Shown here piece by piece: positions 1-7,326 of a stretch of 64,000 bases of DNA. The notes beneath the pieces were generated by a model. The model had not been told where the DNA came from. It was given only the letters and a program-made list of their open reading frames with translations, and made no database searches. Source of the stretch: Mycolicibacterium sp. BiH015 (GTDB taxonomy: Bacteria; Actinomycetota; Actinomycetes; Mycobacteriales; Mycobacteriaceae). Position 1 is the stretch's first letter; every line of letters begins with the position of its first letter. A program made the position numbers and the translations under genes. The stretch covers positions 62,001 to 126,000 of the forward strand of contig NZ_JAQGCZ010000012.1 in the NCBI RefSeq assembly GCF_027706845.1. The letters run 5' to 3'.

Positions 1-1
1 T

Positions 2-460
2 GCCACGACGGGAACCATCGCCGGTGGCGGTGGCGGAGGCGGCGCGATGGCCGAACCGGTCGTCTTCCGTGCTCCGCTGGTGACCGTGCCGAGAGCGACG
101 ACAGTCGCGGGCCGCCCGACGAAGACTCCGCCGGGAACCCCGGCGGAGACGGCCGTGCCTCCCGGTGTCACGCAGCCCGGCGTCGCCGGTGTCCGGACTC
201 CGGCGATCCGTGGCTCGGTCGCGCCGACGCCAGGCGCCAGCGCGCCACTGCCGGCGGCGCCCGCCGGCGCACAGTCGCCCCGGGTGGGCGCCTATCCGCG
301 CAGCATGACGAGCCCGACGCTGGCCGAGATCGCCGCGGTGGCCCTGCCGGGCGTCGCCGGCCTGCTGTTCCTCACGTTCAGCGGCGGGATGATCGGCTAT
401 CGGCAGGCCAACAGTGCCCGGTTCGTCCGCACGGCAGGCGCGGAGCGCTTCCTGCCCTGA
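2..460 (+). CDS. Proline/glycine-rich protein with C-terminal membrane anchor (5' end outside window)
   Basis: Only the C-terminal ~152 residues are present, because the reading frame is already open at the window edge. What is seen is a low-complexity Gly run, then a Pro/Ala/Thr/Val-rich region of about 100 residues, then one hydrophobic segment (LAEIAAVALPGVAGLLFLTF) followed by a short basic tail with GYRQA and VRTAG motifs. The same hydrophobic segment and tail recur in the protein at 47754-48677 (LAQIAALALPGVAGILVLT, GYRQA, VRTSG), so the two are paralogues. That complete copy has a signal peptide, so this one is probably also exported and tail-anchored, with the Pro-rich part in the cell wall space. 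Its function is unknown. It ends 34 bases upstream of the maltokinase start. Confidence 0.75.
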   Translation, partial: ATTGTIAGGGGGGGAMAEPVVFRAPLVTVPRATTVAGRPTKTPPGTPAETAVPPGVTQPGVAGVRTPAIRGSVAPTPGASAPLPAAPAGAQSPRVGAYPRSMTSPTLAEIAAVALPGVAGLLFLTFSGGMIGYRQANSARFVRTAGAERFLP

Positions 461-494
461 TTGCTTTGCCGTCGACCTGGGTAGGTTCCAGACC

Positions 495-1796
495 ATGACG
501 CTGGCATTCGGCGAATGGATCATTCACCGGCGCTGGTACGCCGGCCGCACCCGTCAACTCGCCTCGGCCGAACCATCCTCGGTCACGCCGCTCGGCGACG
601 ATCTGGAGCACGTCCTGCTGGACGTCGCCTACACCGACGGGTTCACCGAGCGCTACCAGGTGCTTGTTCGATGGGAGGACACACCCGTCGACGGCCACGG
701 GGAGGCGGCGCTGATCGGGACGACACAGGGACCCACAGGGGAGCGGTTCGCCTACGACGCGCTGTTCGACCCGCGGTCTGCGCGACACCTGCTGTCGCTG
801 ATCGACTCGTCGGCGACGGTGGACGGCCTGAGATTCAGCAAAGAACCGAACGTGACGGTACCGGTCGACGCGCCACCGAAGGTGTCGGGGGCCGAGCAGA
901 GCAACACGAGCGTGATCTTCGGCAAAGACGCGATGCTCAAGGTGTTCCGCCGGGTCACCCCGGGCATCAATCCCGACATCGAACTCAACCGCGTCCTCGC
1001 CCGCGCCGGCAACCCGCACGTGGCCACCCTGCTCGGGTCCTACGAGACGTCGTGGGCGGGCCAGGAATCGGAGCCGTGTGCCCTCGGCATGGTCACCGCG
1101 TTCGCGGCCAACAGCGCCGAAGGTTGGGACATGGCCACCGCCAGCACGCAGGATCTGTTCGCCGACCGGGTGGGCGGTGACTTCACCGGTGAGTCCTACC
1201 GGCTGGGCCAGGCGGTCGCGTCCGTGCATGCCACGCTGGCCGATACCCTGGGCGCCTCCGAGGAGCAGTTCCCGGTCGAGACGTCTCTGCAGCGGCTGGG
1301 GGCCGCCGCGCAGGCGGCTCCGGTGCTCGAGTCGCACGTCTCGCTGATCGAGGAGCGGTACCGCAAACTCGCCGGGAAGGCGATCACGGTGCAGCGCGTA
1401 CACGGCGACCTGCACCTCGGCCAGGTGCTGCGGACCCCGGAGAACTGGCTGCTGATCGACTTCGAGGGCGAACCGGGCCAGCCGCTGGAGGAACGTCGCA
1501 GGCCGGACTCGCCGCTACGGGACGTGGCGGGCGTGCTCCGCTCGTTCGAGTACGCCGCCTATCAGAACCGTGATCCCGAGCAGGCCGCCGCGGCCCGAAG
1601 CTGGGTGGACCGCAACAGCGCGGCGTTCTGCAGTGGCTACGCAGCGGTCGCAGGCGCAGACCCGCGGGACTCCGCTGACGTGCTGGCGGCCTACGAACTG
1701 GACAAGGCTGTCTACGAAGCCGCGTACGAAGCTCGGTTCCGCCCGACGTGGCTGCCGATTCCGATCCGTTCGATCGACCGGATTCTCGCCGGCTAG
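495..1796 (+). CDS. mak: Maltokinase (ATP-dependent maltose 1-phosphate synthesis)
   Basis: This enzyme phosphorylates maltose (from trehalose via TreS) to maltose 1-phosphate, the donor that GlgE uses to build alpha-glucan. The 433-residue protein has the N-terminal cap motif RRWYAGR, the AEQSNTSVIFG nucleotide loop, the kinase catalytic loop VHGDLHLGQ (His303 to Asp305) and the metal-binding DFEGEP (Asp322). It reads along its length like Mtb Rv0127. ATG 495 is chosen because it leaves the short N-terminus expected before the RRWYAGR motif; the open frame also allows an earlier ATG at 414 inside the upstream gene. TreS, the usual upstream neighbour, is not directly adjacent here. The convergent downstream gene is the debranching enzyme GlgX. 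Confidence 0.93.
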   Translation: MTLAFGEWIIHRRWYAGRTRQLASAEPSSVTPLGDDLEHVLLDVAYTDGFTERYQVLVRWEDTPVDGHGEAALIGTTQGPTGERFAYDALFDPRSARHLLSLIDSSATVDGLRFSKEPNVTVPVDAPPKVSGAEQSNTSVIFGKDAMLKVFRRVTPGINPDIELNRVLARAGNPHVATLLGSYETSWAGQESEPCALGMVTAFAANSAEGWDMATASTQDLFADRVGGDFTGESYRLGQAVASVHATLADTLGASEEQFPVETSLQRLGAAAQAAPVLESHVSLIEERYRKLAGKAITVQRVHGDLHLGQVLRTPENWLLIDFEGEPGQPLEERRRPDSPLRDVAGVLRSFEYAAYQNRDPEQAAAARSWVDRNSAAFCSGYAAVAGADPRDSADVLAAYELDKAVYEAAYEARFRPTWLPIPIRSIDRILAG

Positions 1797-1868
1797 CGGA
1801 ATTCGGCCGACCTGGAGCTGGCAACCGTGGCCGCCCGGTAGGTCGCCGCCGCTCTTCGGCTCCTACAC

Positions 1869-1885
1869 CCGGCCCGCCCGGCCGG
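1869..1885 (+). terminator. GC-rich hairpin between convergent mak and glgX
   Basis: CCGGCC (1869-1874) and GGCCGG (1880-1885) form a 6-bp stem with a 5-base loop, 73 bases after the mak stop codon. No T-run follows, so this is at best a mycobacterial-type U-poor terminator. The rest of 1797-2018 shows nothing further. Confidence 0.25.
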
Positions 1886-2018
1886 TGGCAAACGAAAATC
1901 CGATGCCCGCTCGGCGGCCACGGTTGCAACAGCAACTTCAAGCTAACATACGAAATCCTGAAAAGGTCTCAACTCGGCTGCTTAAGCGTGATGGCGCACA
2001 ACAGCTTTCACGCAGCGC

Positions 2019-4166
2019 TCAGACCGATTGCAGCACCATCACAGCGCGTGCCTCGACAGTGAGCGCAGCCCCTGCCGGTAGTGGCCGCGAACCCTCCATG
2101 ACCGCGCCCGCGACCGAGTAGACCACCGGCTGCCACTTCTGGCCGAACTCTGCCGGCGGCAACGTGAAGTCGATCGGCTCGTAGTGGGCGTTGAAGAACA
2201 GCAGGAACGAGTCGTCGACGACACGCTGTCCGCGCGCGTCCATGTCGGGAATGCCCTGACCGTTGAGGAACACCCCGACGGACTTCGCGAAACCCGAGCC
2301 CCAGTCCTCTCCGGTCATCTCGGCACCGTCCGGGGTGAACCAGGCGATGTCGGGAAGGCCCTGCCCGCGGCGGCCCACCGGCTTGCCGCTGAAGAAGCGA
2401 CGGCGACGGAACACCGGGTGGTTGGCACGTAGCTGAGACACCGTGCGGGTGAAGTCCAGGAGCTCCGAGTCGACGTTGTCCCAGTCGATCCAGGTGATCT
2501 CGTTGTCCTGGCAGTAGCCGTTGTTGTTGCCGCCCTGGGTGCGGCCCAGCTCGTCCCCGTGACAGAGCATCGGGACCCCCTGGGACAGCAATAGCGTGGT
2601 CAGGAAGTTGCGTTCCTGCTGGCCGCGCAGCGCCAGGACCTCGGGGTCGTCCGTCGGGCCCTCCACCCCGCAGTTCCAGGACCGGTTGTGGCTCTCACCG
2701 TCGTTGTTGTCCTCGCCGTTGGCCTCGTTGTGCTTCTCGTTGTAGGACACGAGGTCGCGCAGCGTGAACCCGTCGTGTGCCACCACGAAGTTGATGGAAG
2801 CCACGGGCCTGCGCGCGGTGTGTTCGTAGAGGTCGGCCGAACCGGTCAGGCGGTAGGCGAACTCGTCGAGGGTGGCCGGTTCGCCCCGCCAGAAGTCGCG
2901 GACGGTGTCGCGGTACTTGCCGTTCCACTCCGTCCACTGCGGCGGGAAGTTGCCGACCTGATAGCCGCCGGGGCCGACGTCCCACGGTTCGGCGATGAGC
3001 TTGACCTGGCTGACCGTGGGGTCCTGCTGGACGAGTTCGAAGAAGGTGGCCAGCCGGTCCACTTCGTAGAACTCGCGTGCCAGCGTCGAGGCCAGGTCGA
3101 ACCGGAAGCCGTCCACATGCATCTCGGTGACCCAGTACCGGAGCGAGTCCATCAGCAGCTGCAGCGCGTGCGGGTGGCTCACGTTGAGGCTGTTGCCGGT
3201 TCCGGTGTAGTCCATGTAGTACCGCTTGTCGTCGTCGACGAGGTGGTAGTACGCGGCGTTGTCGATGCCGCGCATCGACAGCGTCGGCCCCATGTGATTG
3301 CCCTCGGCGGTGTGGTTGTAGACGACGTCGAGGATGACCTCGATGCCCGCTTCGTGCAGCGCGCGCACCATCGCTTTGAACTCCTGTACCTGCCCGCCCG
3401 GATTCGGGTTGGAGCTGTACTTCGCGTCAGGGGCGAAGAAGCCGATGGTGTTGTAGCCCCAGTAGTTGGACAGACCCTTCTCGATCAGCGTCGAGTCGTT
3501 GGCGAAGTGATGCACCGGCATCAACTCGATGGCGTTGACGCCGAGCGAGGTCAGGTGCTCGATGATCGCCGGGTGCGCGACGGCGGCGTATGTGCCGCGG
3601 ATCTGTTCCGGAATGTCCGGGTGGGTCTGCGTGAGGCCCTTGACGTGGGCCTCGTAGATCACCGTGTCGGCGTACTCGTGGCTGGGCGGTCGGTCCACCC
3701 CCCAGTCGAAGTACGGGTTGATCACCACCGATTTCGGCATGCTGGCGGCCGAGTCGTCGTCGTTGCGGCTGTCGGGGTCGCCGAAGTTGTAGGAGAACAG
3801 CGACTGGTTCCAGTCGAAGGTTCCGTCGATGGCCTTCGAATAGGGGTCGAGCAGCAGCTTGTTCGGGTTGCACCGCAGGCCGTTGGGCGGGTCGTAGGGG
3901 CCGTACACGCGGTATCCGTAGCGCTGGCCCGGCTCGATGTTGGGGATGAAGCCGTGCCAGACGAAGCCGTCGACCTCCGGTAACCGCACGCACGCGGTCT
4001 GCTCACCCTCGGCATCGAACAGGCACAGCTCGACCTTCTCGGCGGCCTCGCTGAACAGCGCGAAGTTGGTGCCGTAGCCGTCGTAGGTGGCCCCCAACGG
4101 GTAGGCCTTGCCGGGCCACACCTCGAGAACGGGCGTTTGGGCCGTGGGCTGCGCGGCTGTGGTCAA
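2019..4166 (-). CDS. glgX: Glycogen debranching enzyme (isoamylase type, GH13)
   Basis: This enzyme hydrolyses alpha-1,6 branches of glycogen in the cytosol. The 715-residue protein has an N-terminal carbohydrate-binding module (about 15-130, beginning PGKAYPLGATYDGYGTNFA) and a GH13 barrel. GH13 motifs are visible: DVVYNHT, the nucleophile in DGFRFDLAS (Asp357), the acid/base in AEPWDVG (Glu393) and VAHDGFTLRDL. The length fits the GlgX/TreX family (about 700). The start is ATG 4166, preceded by the purine-rich GGAAGG. It faces maltokinase, so alpha-glucan synthesis and breakdown genes lie together. The pncA stop lies 68 bases upstream on the same strand. Substrate preference (limit dextrin or native glycogen) cannot be told from the sequence. 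Confidence 0.95.
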   Translation of the reverse strand: MTTAAQPTAQTPVLEVWPGKAYPLGATYDGYGTNFALFSEAAEKVELCLFDAEGEQTACVRLPEVDGFVWHGFIPNIEPGQRYGYRVYGPYDPPNGLRCNPNKLLLDPYSKAIDGTFDWNQSLFSYNFGDPDSRNDDDSAASMPKSVVINPYFDWGVDRPPSHEYADTVIYEAHVKGLTQTHPDIPEQIRGTYAAVAHPAIIEHLTSLGVNAIELMPVHHFANDSTLIEKGLSNYWGYNTIGFFAPDAKYSSNPNPGGQVQEFKAMVRALHEAGIEVILDVVYNHTAEGNHMGPTLSMRGIDNAAYYHLVDDDKRYYMDYTGTGNSLNVSHPHALQLLMDSLRYWVTEMHVDGFRFDLASTLAREFYEVDRLATFFELVQQDPTVSQVKLIAEPWDVGPGGYQVGNFPPQWTEWNGKYRDTVRDFWRGEPATLDEFAYRLTGSADLYEHTARRPVASINFVVAHDGFTLRDLVSYNEKHNEANGEDNNDGESHNRSWNCGVEGPTDDPEVLALRGQQERNFLTTLLLSQGVPMLCHGDELGRTQGGNNNGYCQDNEITWIDWDNVDSELLDFTRTVSQLRANHPVFRRRRFFSGKPVGRRGQGLPDIAWFTPDGAEMTGEDWGSGFAKSVGVFLNGQGIPDMDARGQRVVDDSFLLFFNAHYEPIDFTLPPAEFGQKWQPVVYSVAGAVMEGSRPLPAGAALTVEARAVMVLQSV

Positions 4167-4234
4167 AGAACACCTTCCTTCCGGTCAACGCGAAACTGCC
4201 CAATTAACGGGCATTGCAAACAACAGGGTCGGGA

Positions 4235-4789
4235 TCAGCCCGTCACCTCGACCCCGGTGGCGCGCATCGCGGCGACGGCGTCGGCGGTCGTGGTCGGCGA
4301 GACACCGGCCGTCAGGTTCAGAAGAACCTTCGTGGTGAACCCGTTGGCGGCCGCGTCGGCGGCCGTGGCTTTCACGCAGTAGTCGGTTGCGATGCCCACC
4401 ACGTCGACGTCACGGACACCTCGCCGGCGGAGCCAGTCGGCCAGCGCCGTGCCGTCGCCGTCCGCGCCCTCGAAACCGCTGTAGGCGGCCGAGTGGTGGC
4501 CCTTCGTGAAGACGGCCTCTATCGGCGTGACGTCGAGGTCGGGGTGGAAGTCGGCGCCCGGCGTCTCGGCGACGCAGTGCACGGGCCACGAGTGGACGAA
4601 GTCTGGATCGTCCGAGAAGTGTGACCCGGGGTCAATGTGAAAGTCCTTGGTGGCCACCACATGTCGGTAATCATGTGTAGCGGCGAGAAGGTCGTTGATG
4701 CCTCGGGCCACCGCCGCTCCGCCGTCGACGGCCAACGAGCCGCCCTCGCAGAAGTCGTTCTGTACGTCCACGATGATCAGAGCCTTCAT
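4235..4789 (-). CDS. pncA: Nicotinamidase/pyrazinamidase
   Basis: PncA deamidates nicotinamide to nicotinate for NAD salvage and also activates the drug pyrazinamide. The 184-residue protein keeps the residues known from Mtb PncA at identical numbers: catalytic triad Asp8 (VDVQNDF), Lys96 (VFTKGHH) and Cys138 (TDYCVKA), and metal ligands Asp49, His51, His57 and His71. His57 is present, unlike in M. bovis. The ATG at 4789 lies inside the stop region of the upstream PAS-ANTAR gene (4-bp overlap), so the two are translationally coupled. No frame damage is seen. Confidence 0.97.
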   Translation of the reverse strand: MKALIIVDVQNDFCEGGSLAVDGGAAVARGINDLLAATHDYRHVVATKDFHIDPGSHFSDDPDFVHSWPVHCVAETPGADFHPDLDVTPIEAVFTKGHHSAAYSGFEGADGDGTALADWLRRRGVRDVDVVGIATDYCVKATAADAAANGFTTKVLLNLTAGVSPTTTADAVAAMRATGVEVTG

Positions 4790-5463
4790 GGCTTCACGGT
4801 ATCTCCGCCGCGCTCCACCCGCTGATGTGCCGTGAGCAGCAGGTGGTCGAATGCCGCGCGCGGCGGCAGCGTCTCGTCGTACACGAGCTCCCGGTAAGCG
4901 GCCAGCAACTCTTCGGCAAGAACGCGCAGCTTGACGTTCGTCTCTTGTGAGCGCCAGCGCAGCAGGTCGAACGCCGCATCCGCATCGACGCGGTAGATCA
5001 GCATCAGCATGCCCTTGACCTGTTCGATGACCGCGCGGTTCTCCGTGATCTCGGCCACTGCAGCCGACACCATCGTCGCGGTCTGCGCCTCGGTCGGTGT
5101 CAGGTCGACGTAGAAGCCGTGCGTGCCGATGAGGCGGCCCGTGTCGTCGAGAAGCTGATCTCCGATGACCACCACCTCGTGGACGCTGCCGCGCGTGTCG
5201 ATGATGCGGTGGCGGGTGGAGAAGGTGCGGTGGGTGCGCCGCATCTCCTCCAGCGTGGCGGCCACCTGTTGGCGGTCGTCCGGATGTTTGTGTGAGAGCA
5301 CCAATTCAGTTGTCGGCGTGACGGATCCGGGCTCATAGCCGTGCAGTATCTGAACTTGCTCGGACCATTCCCACCGCTCGTCGGCGAAGTAGAACCGGAA
5401 CCAACCGACGCGCTCGGGTGCGCCGCCGGCAAGCGCCTGCTCCAGGGAGTCCTCGCTCGTCAC
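4786..5463 (-). CDS. PAS-ANTAR signalling protein (putative RNA-binding antiterminator)
   Basis: The 225-residue protein has an N-terminal PAS fold (about 15-125: VGWFRFYFADERWEWSE, then HPDD and GTHGFYVDLT) and a C-terminal ANTAR helical domain (about 140-200: VIEQVKGMLMLIYRVDADAA). ANTAR domains of this type bind paired hairpins in nascent RNA and prevent termination, and PAS domains sense ligands or redox state. The combination is common in mycobacteria (Rv1626-like and other ANTAR proteins), but the target RNA is not evident here. It overlaps pncA by four bases, so the two are probably one transcript. The upstream gap to the membrane operon is only 14 bases, so the promoter could lie further upstream. 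Confidence 0.85.
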   Translation of the reverse strand: MTSEDSLEQALAGGAPERVGWFRFYFADERWEWSEQVQILHGYEPGSVTPTTELVLSHKHPDDRQQVAATLEEMRRTHRTFSTRHRIIDTRGSVHEVVVIGDQLLDDTGRLIGTHGFYVDLTPTEAQTATMVSAAVAEITENRAVIEQVKGMLMLIYRVDADAAFDLLRWRSQETNVKLRVLAEELLAAYRELVYDETLPPRAAFDHLLLTAHQRVERGGDTVKP

Positions 5464-5477
5464 CGGCAGATTCTAGA

Positions 5478-6764
5478 TCAGCCGCCGAAAAGCAGGTACA
5501 AACCTGTGAACGTGTAACCCACCATCACCAACATCATCGCCAGCTGTCCGGTGAGCTGATGCCGCTGCGGCAGCACCGCCAGGGCTCGATCGTGGGCGGC
5601 GATCACCCCGGCCACGTGGCCGATCACCACGAACCCGACCTTGAGTGTCGCCAGCACGGCGGGATGCATCGAAAGGACGTACACCACTTCGGCATCGGCC
5701 ATCCCGAACAGCCGGTACACGGTCTGCTGGCCGCGCTCCACCAGATAGGTCAGGTAATGGGCGAACACATACCCCAGCACGATCGGGATCAGTGAGTGAG
5801 CAAGCAGTCCAGGCAGTTTCCGTCGCGTATCGGCGTCGACACCACCGGTGGCGCGCGCCGCGAGGCTGAACGTCACTGCGACCACGGTGACGAACAGCAG
5901 CAGACCCGCGGTCCGCAACGCACTCGCGGCGAATGCCGTATCGGTGACTTCGTCGACGAAGCTGCGCATCCGTGGAAGCGCCGAGAAACTGTCGAATGCC
6001 GTGGATCCCAGCAGTACCGACAGCACGGCGACGATGCCGGGGCGCACCGGCAACGTCAGCAGGTTGTCGAAGGGATTGCCGAACGCGACCCGACCGTCTG
6101 CGTTGCGGCGCAACGGCGAGAAGCGGGATGCCACAACGCCGTAGACCTCGAACGGGTCGGCGCGCGCACACCACCGGGCACCGCACCAGAGCGCACCGGC
6201 CAGCGTCACGGCGAGGTAGATGAGCAGCCACGTGCGGATCGCGCCGAGCGATCCGGGATCGGGACTGGCCAGCTCGAGCCACACGAACGCGAACAGACCT
6301 GCTGCGGCCGGCCAGTAGCCGAGCGCGTCGGGGTACCTGCCACCGAAGGTCCGGTCACCGAGCACTCGGTGCAGCGCCCGCACCGGCGAGAGCACCCGCC
6401 ACACCGGGCCGATGGCGACCGACAGAGCCACCAGGCCGACCCACATCAGCACGTAAAACACACCGGGAAGCGGGTTTTCGGCGTTCTGAGGACCGAAATA
6501 CGCCGCGACACCGACCCAGGCGGTGAGCAGCAACGCCGTCGCGGTCAGCAGCCAGCGCGTCGCCGGGGCGTCGACGGCGCGGGTGACCCACCGGGGAAGC
6601 GGCCGACCGGGTCGCGCCGCGTCGAACCGCGGTGTGCGCCAGGCCAGCGCGACGACAGCGAAGGTGAAGGTCAAGGCCCACGCCGCGCCGATCAGCGCGT
6701 AGGTGAACGGAATTGGGAGATCTGCCGATCCGCCGAGACCGTGGGCGAGAACCTGAGAGGTCAC
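5478..6764 (-). CDS. Polytopic membrane protein of unknown function (last gene of membrane operon)
   Basis: The 428-residue protein has about ten hydrophobic stretches spread along its length. The N-terminus (VLAHGLGGSADLPIPFTYA) leads directly into the first membrane segment. Charged loops such as VWRVLSPVRALHR separate the helices, and a His (AHYLTYLVER) lies near the C-terminus. There is no recognisable catalytic motif. Its ATG overlaps the stop of the cupredoxin-like lipoprotein gene by four bases, so the two are co-translated. The operon partners suggest a membrane complex, perhaps metal- or redox-related, but that is inference from context only. Confidence 0.7.
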   Translation of the reverse strand: MTSQVLAHGLGGSADLPIPFTYALIGAAWALTFTFAVVALAWRTPRFDAARPGRPLPRWVTRAVDAPATRWLLTATALLLTAWVGVAAYFGPQNAENPLPGVFYVLMWVGLVALSVAIGPVWRVLSPVRALHRVLGDRTFGGRYPDALGYWPAAAGLFAFVWLELASPDPGSLGAIRTWLLIYLAVTLAGALWCGARWCARADPFEVYGVVASRFSPLRRNADGRVAFGNPFDNLLTLPVRPGIVAVLSVLLGSTAFDSFSALPRMRSFVDEVTDTAFAASALRTAGLLLFVTVVAVTFSLAARATGGVDADTRRKLPGLLAHSLIPIVLGYVFAHYLTYLVERGQQTVYRLFGMADAEVVYVLSMHPAVLATLKVGFVVIGHVAGVIAAHDRALAVLPQRHQLTGQLAMMLVMVGYTFTGLYLLFGG

Positions 6765-7180
6765 TGCACCTGGATGGTGGCGATCGTGGTGCCCAGCTCG
6801 TGCAGCTCGACGTCGACGCGGCCGGGGACGCCGACACTGAACTGGAACGACTGGGCCGGACCGATGGCCACGGGGAAGGTGTGCTCAGGGGACGAATGCA
6901 CATGCAGCTCGTCGGCGGCATCGCTGTCGACGCGGATCACGATCTGCTCGCCGAGGCCTGCCTGCAGTTGTTCGTTGGTCGGAGTCACCTTCCCGCCTTT
7001 GATCGTGACATCGATGACCAGCCGCTCGGGCGGATTCTGGGCATCGGTCATCTCGGAGGGGTTCACCGTCGCCGTATTGGATTGTGTTGAGCTTTCCGCT
7101 GTTTCGGTGGTGCTTCCGCAACCTGCGAGCAGTAGCGCGGCAACGGAGGTGGCCAGCAATTTCTGCGCAGTCGTTGTCAC
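6761..7180 (-). CDS. Cupredoxin-like lipoprotein
   Basis: The GTG at 7180 gives a 139-residue protein whose first 21 residues are a lipoprotein signal ending in the lipobox LLAG-Cys21. A Thr/Ser-rich linker is followed by a beta-rich domain (about 50-139: VIDVTIKGGKVTP, then ELHVHSSPEHTF, then VDVELHELGT). The pattern recalls the EfeO/cupredoxin-like fold. Conserved-looking His93, His95, His100 and His127 could bind metal, but the usual Cys ligand of a blue-copper site is absent. GTG is preferred over upstream starts because it places the signal peptide at the N-terminus. It overlaps both neighbours of the operon (7177-7180 and 6761-6764). Confidence 0.75.
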   Translation of the reverse strand: MTTTAQKLLATSVAALLLAGCGSTTETAESSTQSNTATVNPSEMTDAQNPPERLVIDVTIKGGKVTPTNEQLQAGLGEQIVIRVDSDAADELHVHSSPEHTFPVAIGPAQSFQFSVGVPGRVDVELHELGTTIATIQVQ

Positions 7181-7326
7181 TGTTCCCTGTCTTGATCGGG
7201 CTTGCGCCGGTTCTTCGCAGCGATGTACACGATCACCCCGGCCACGACGATAGCCGGTGCGAACGCGGGCACCGCGAGCCAGATGGGGTGGTCGGCGAGG
7301 ACGACCACCTCTGGATTCAGGTTCAT
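7177..7326 (-). CDS. Small single-pass membrane protein (49 aa)
   Basis: This is a short reading frame between two operon genes, starting at ATG 7326 inside the stop of the 618-aa gene (ATGA overlap) and ending inside the lipoprotein GTG. It encodes MNLNPEVVVLADHPIWLAVP, then a hydrophobic helix of about 20 residues (about 18-37), then a basic/acidic tail (AAKNRRKPDQDREQ). The overlaps on both sides and the clear transmembrane pattern support a real gene. Small subunits of this shape often occur in membrane complexes. I do not recognise the family. Confidence 0.75.
   Translation of the reverse strand: MNLNPEVVVLADHPIWLAVPAFAPAIVVAGVIVYIAAKNRRKPDQDREQ

Noticed and set aside
2688..3983. Frame of about 430 codons opposite glgX
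   Set aside because: Val/Glu/Arg-rich shadow of the glgX coding strand with no recognisable motif.
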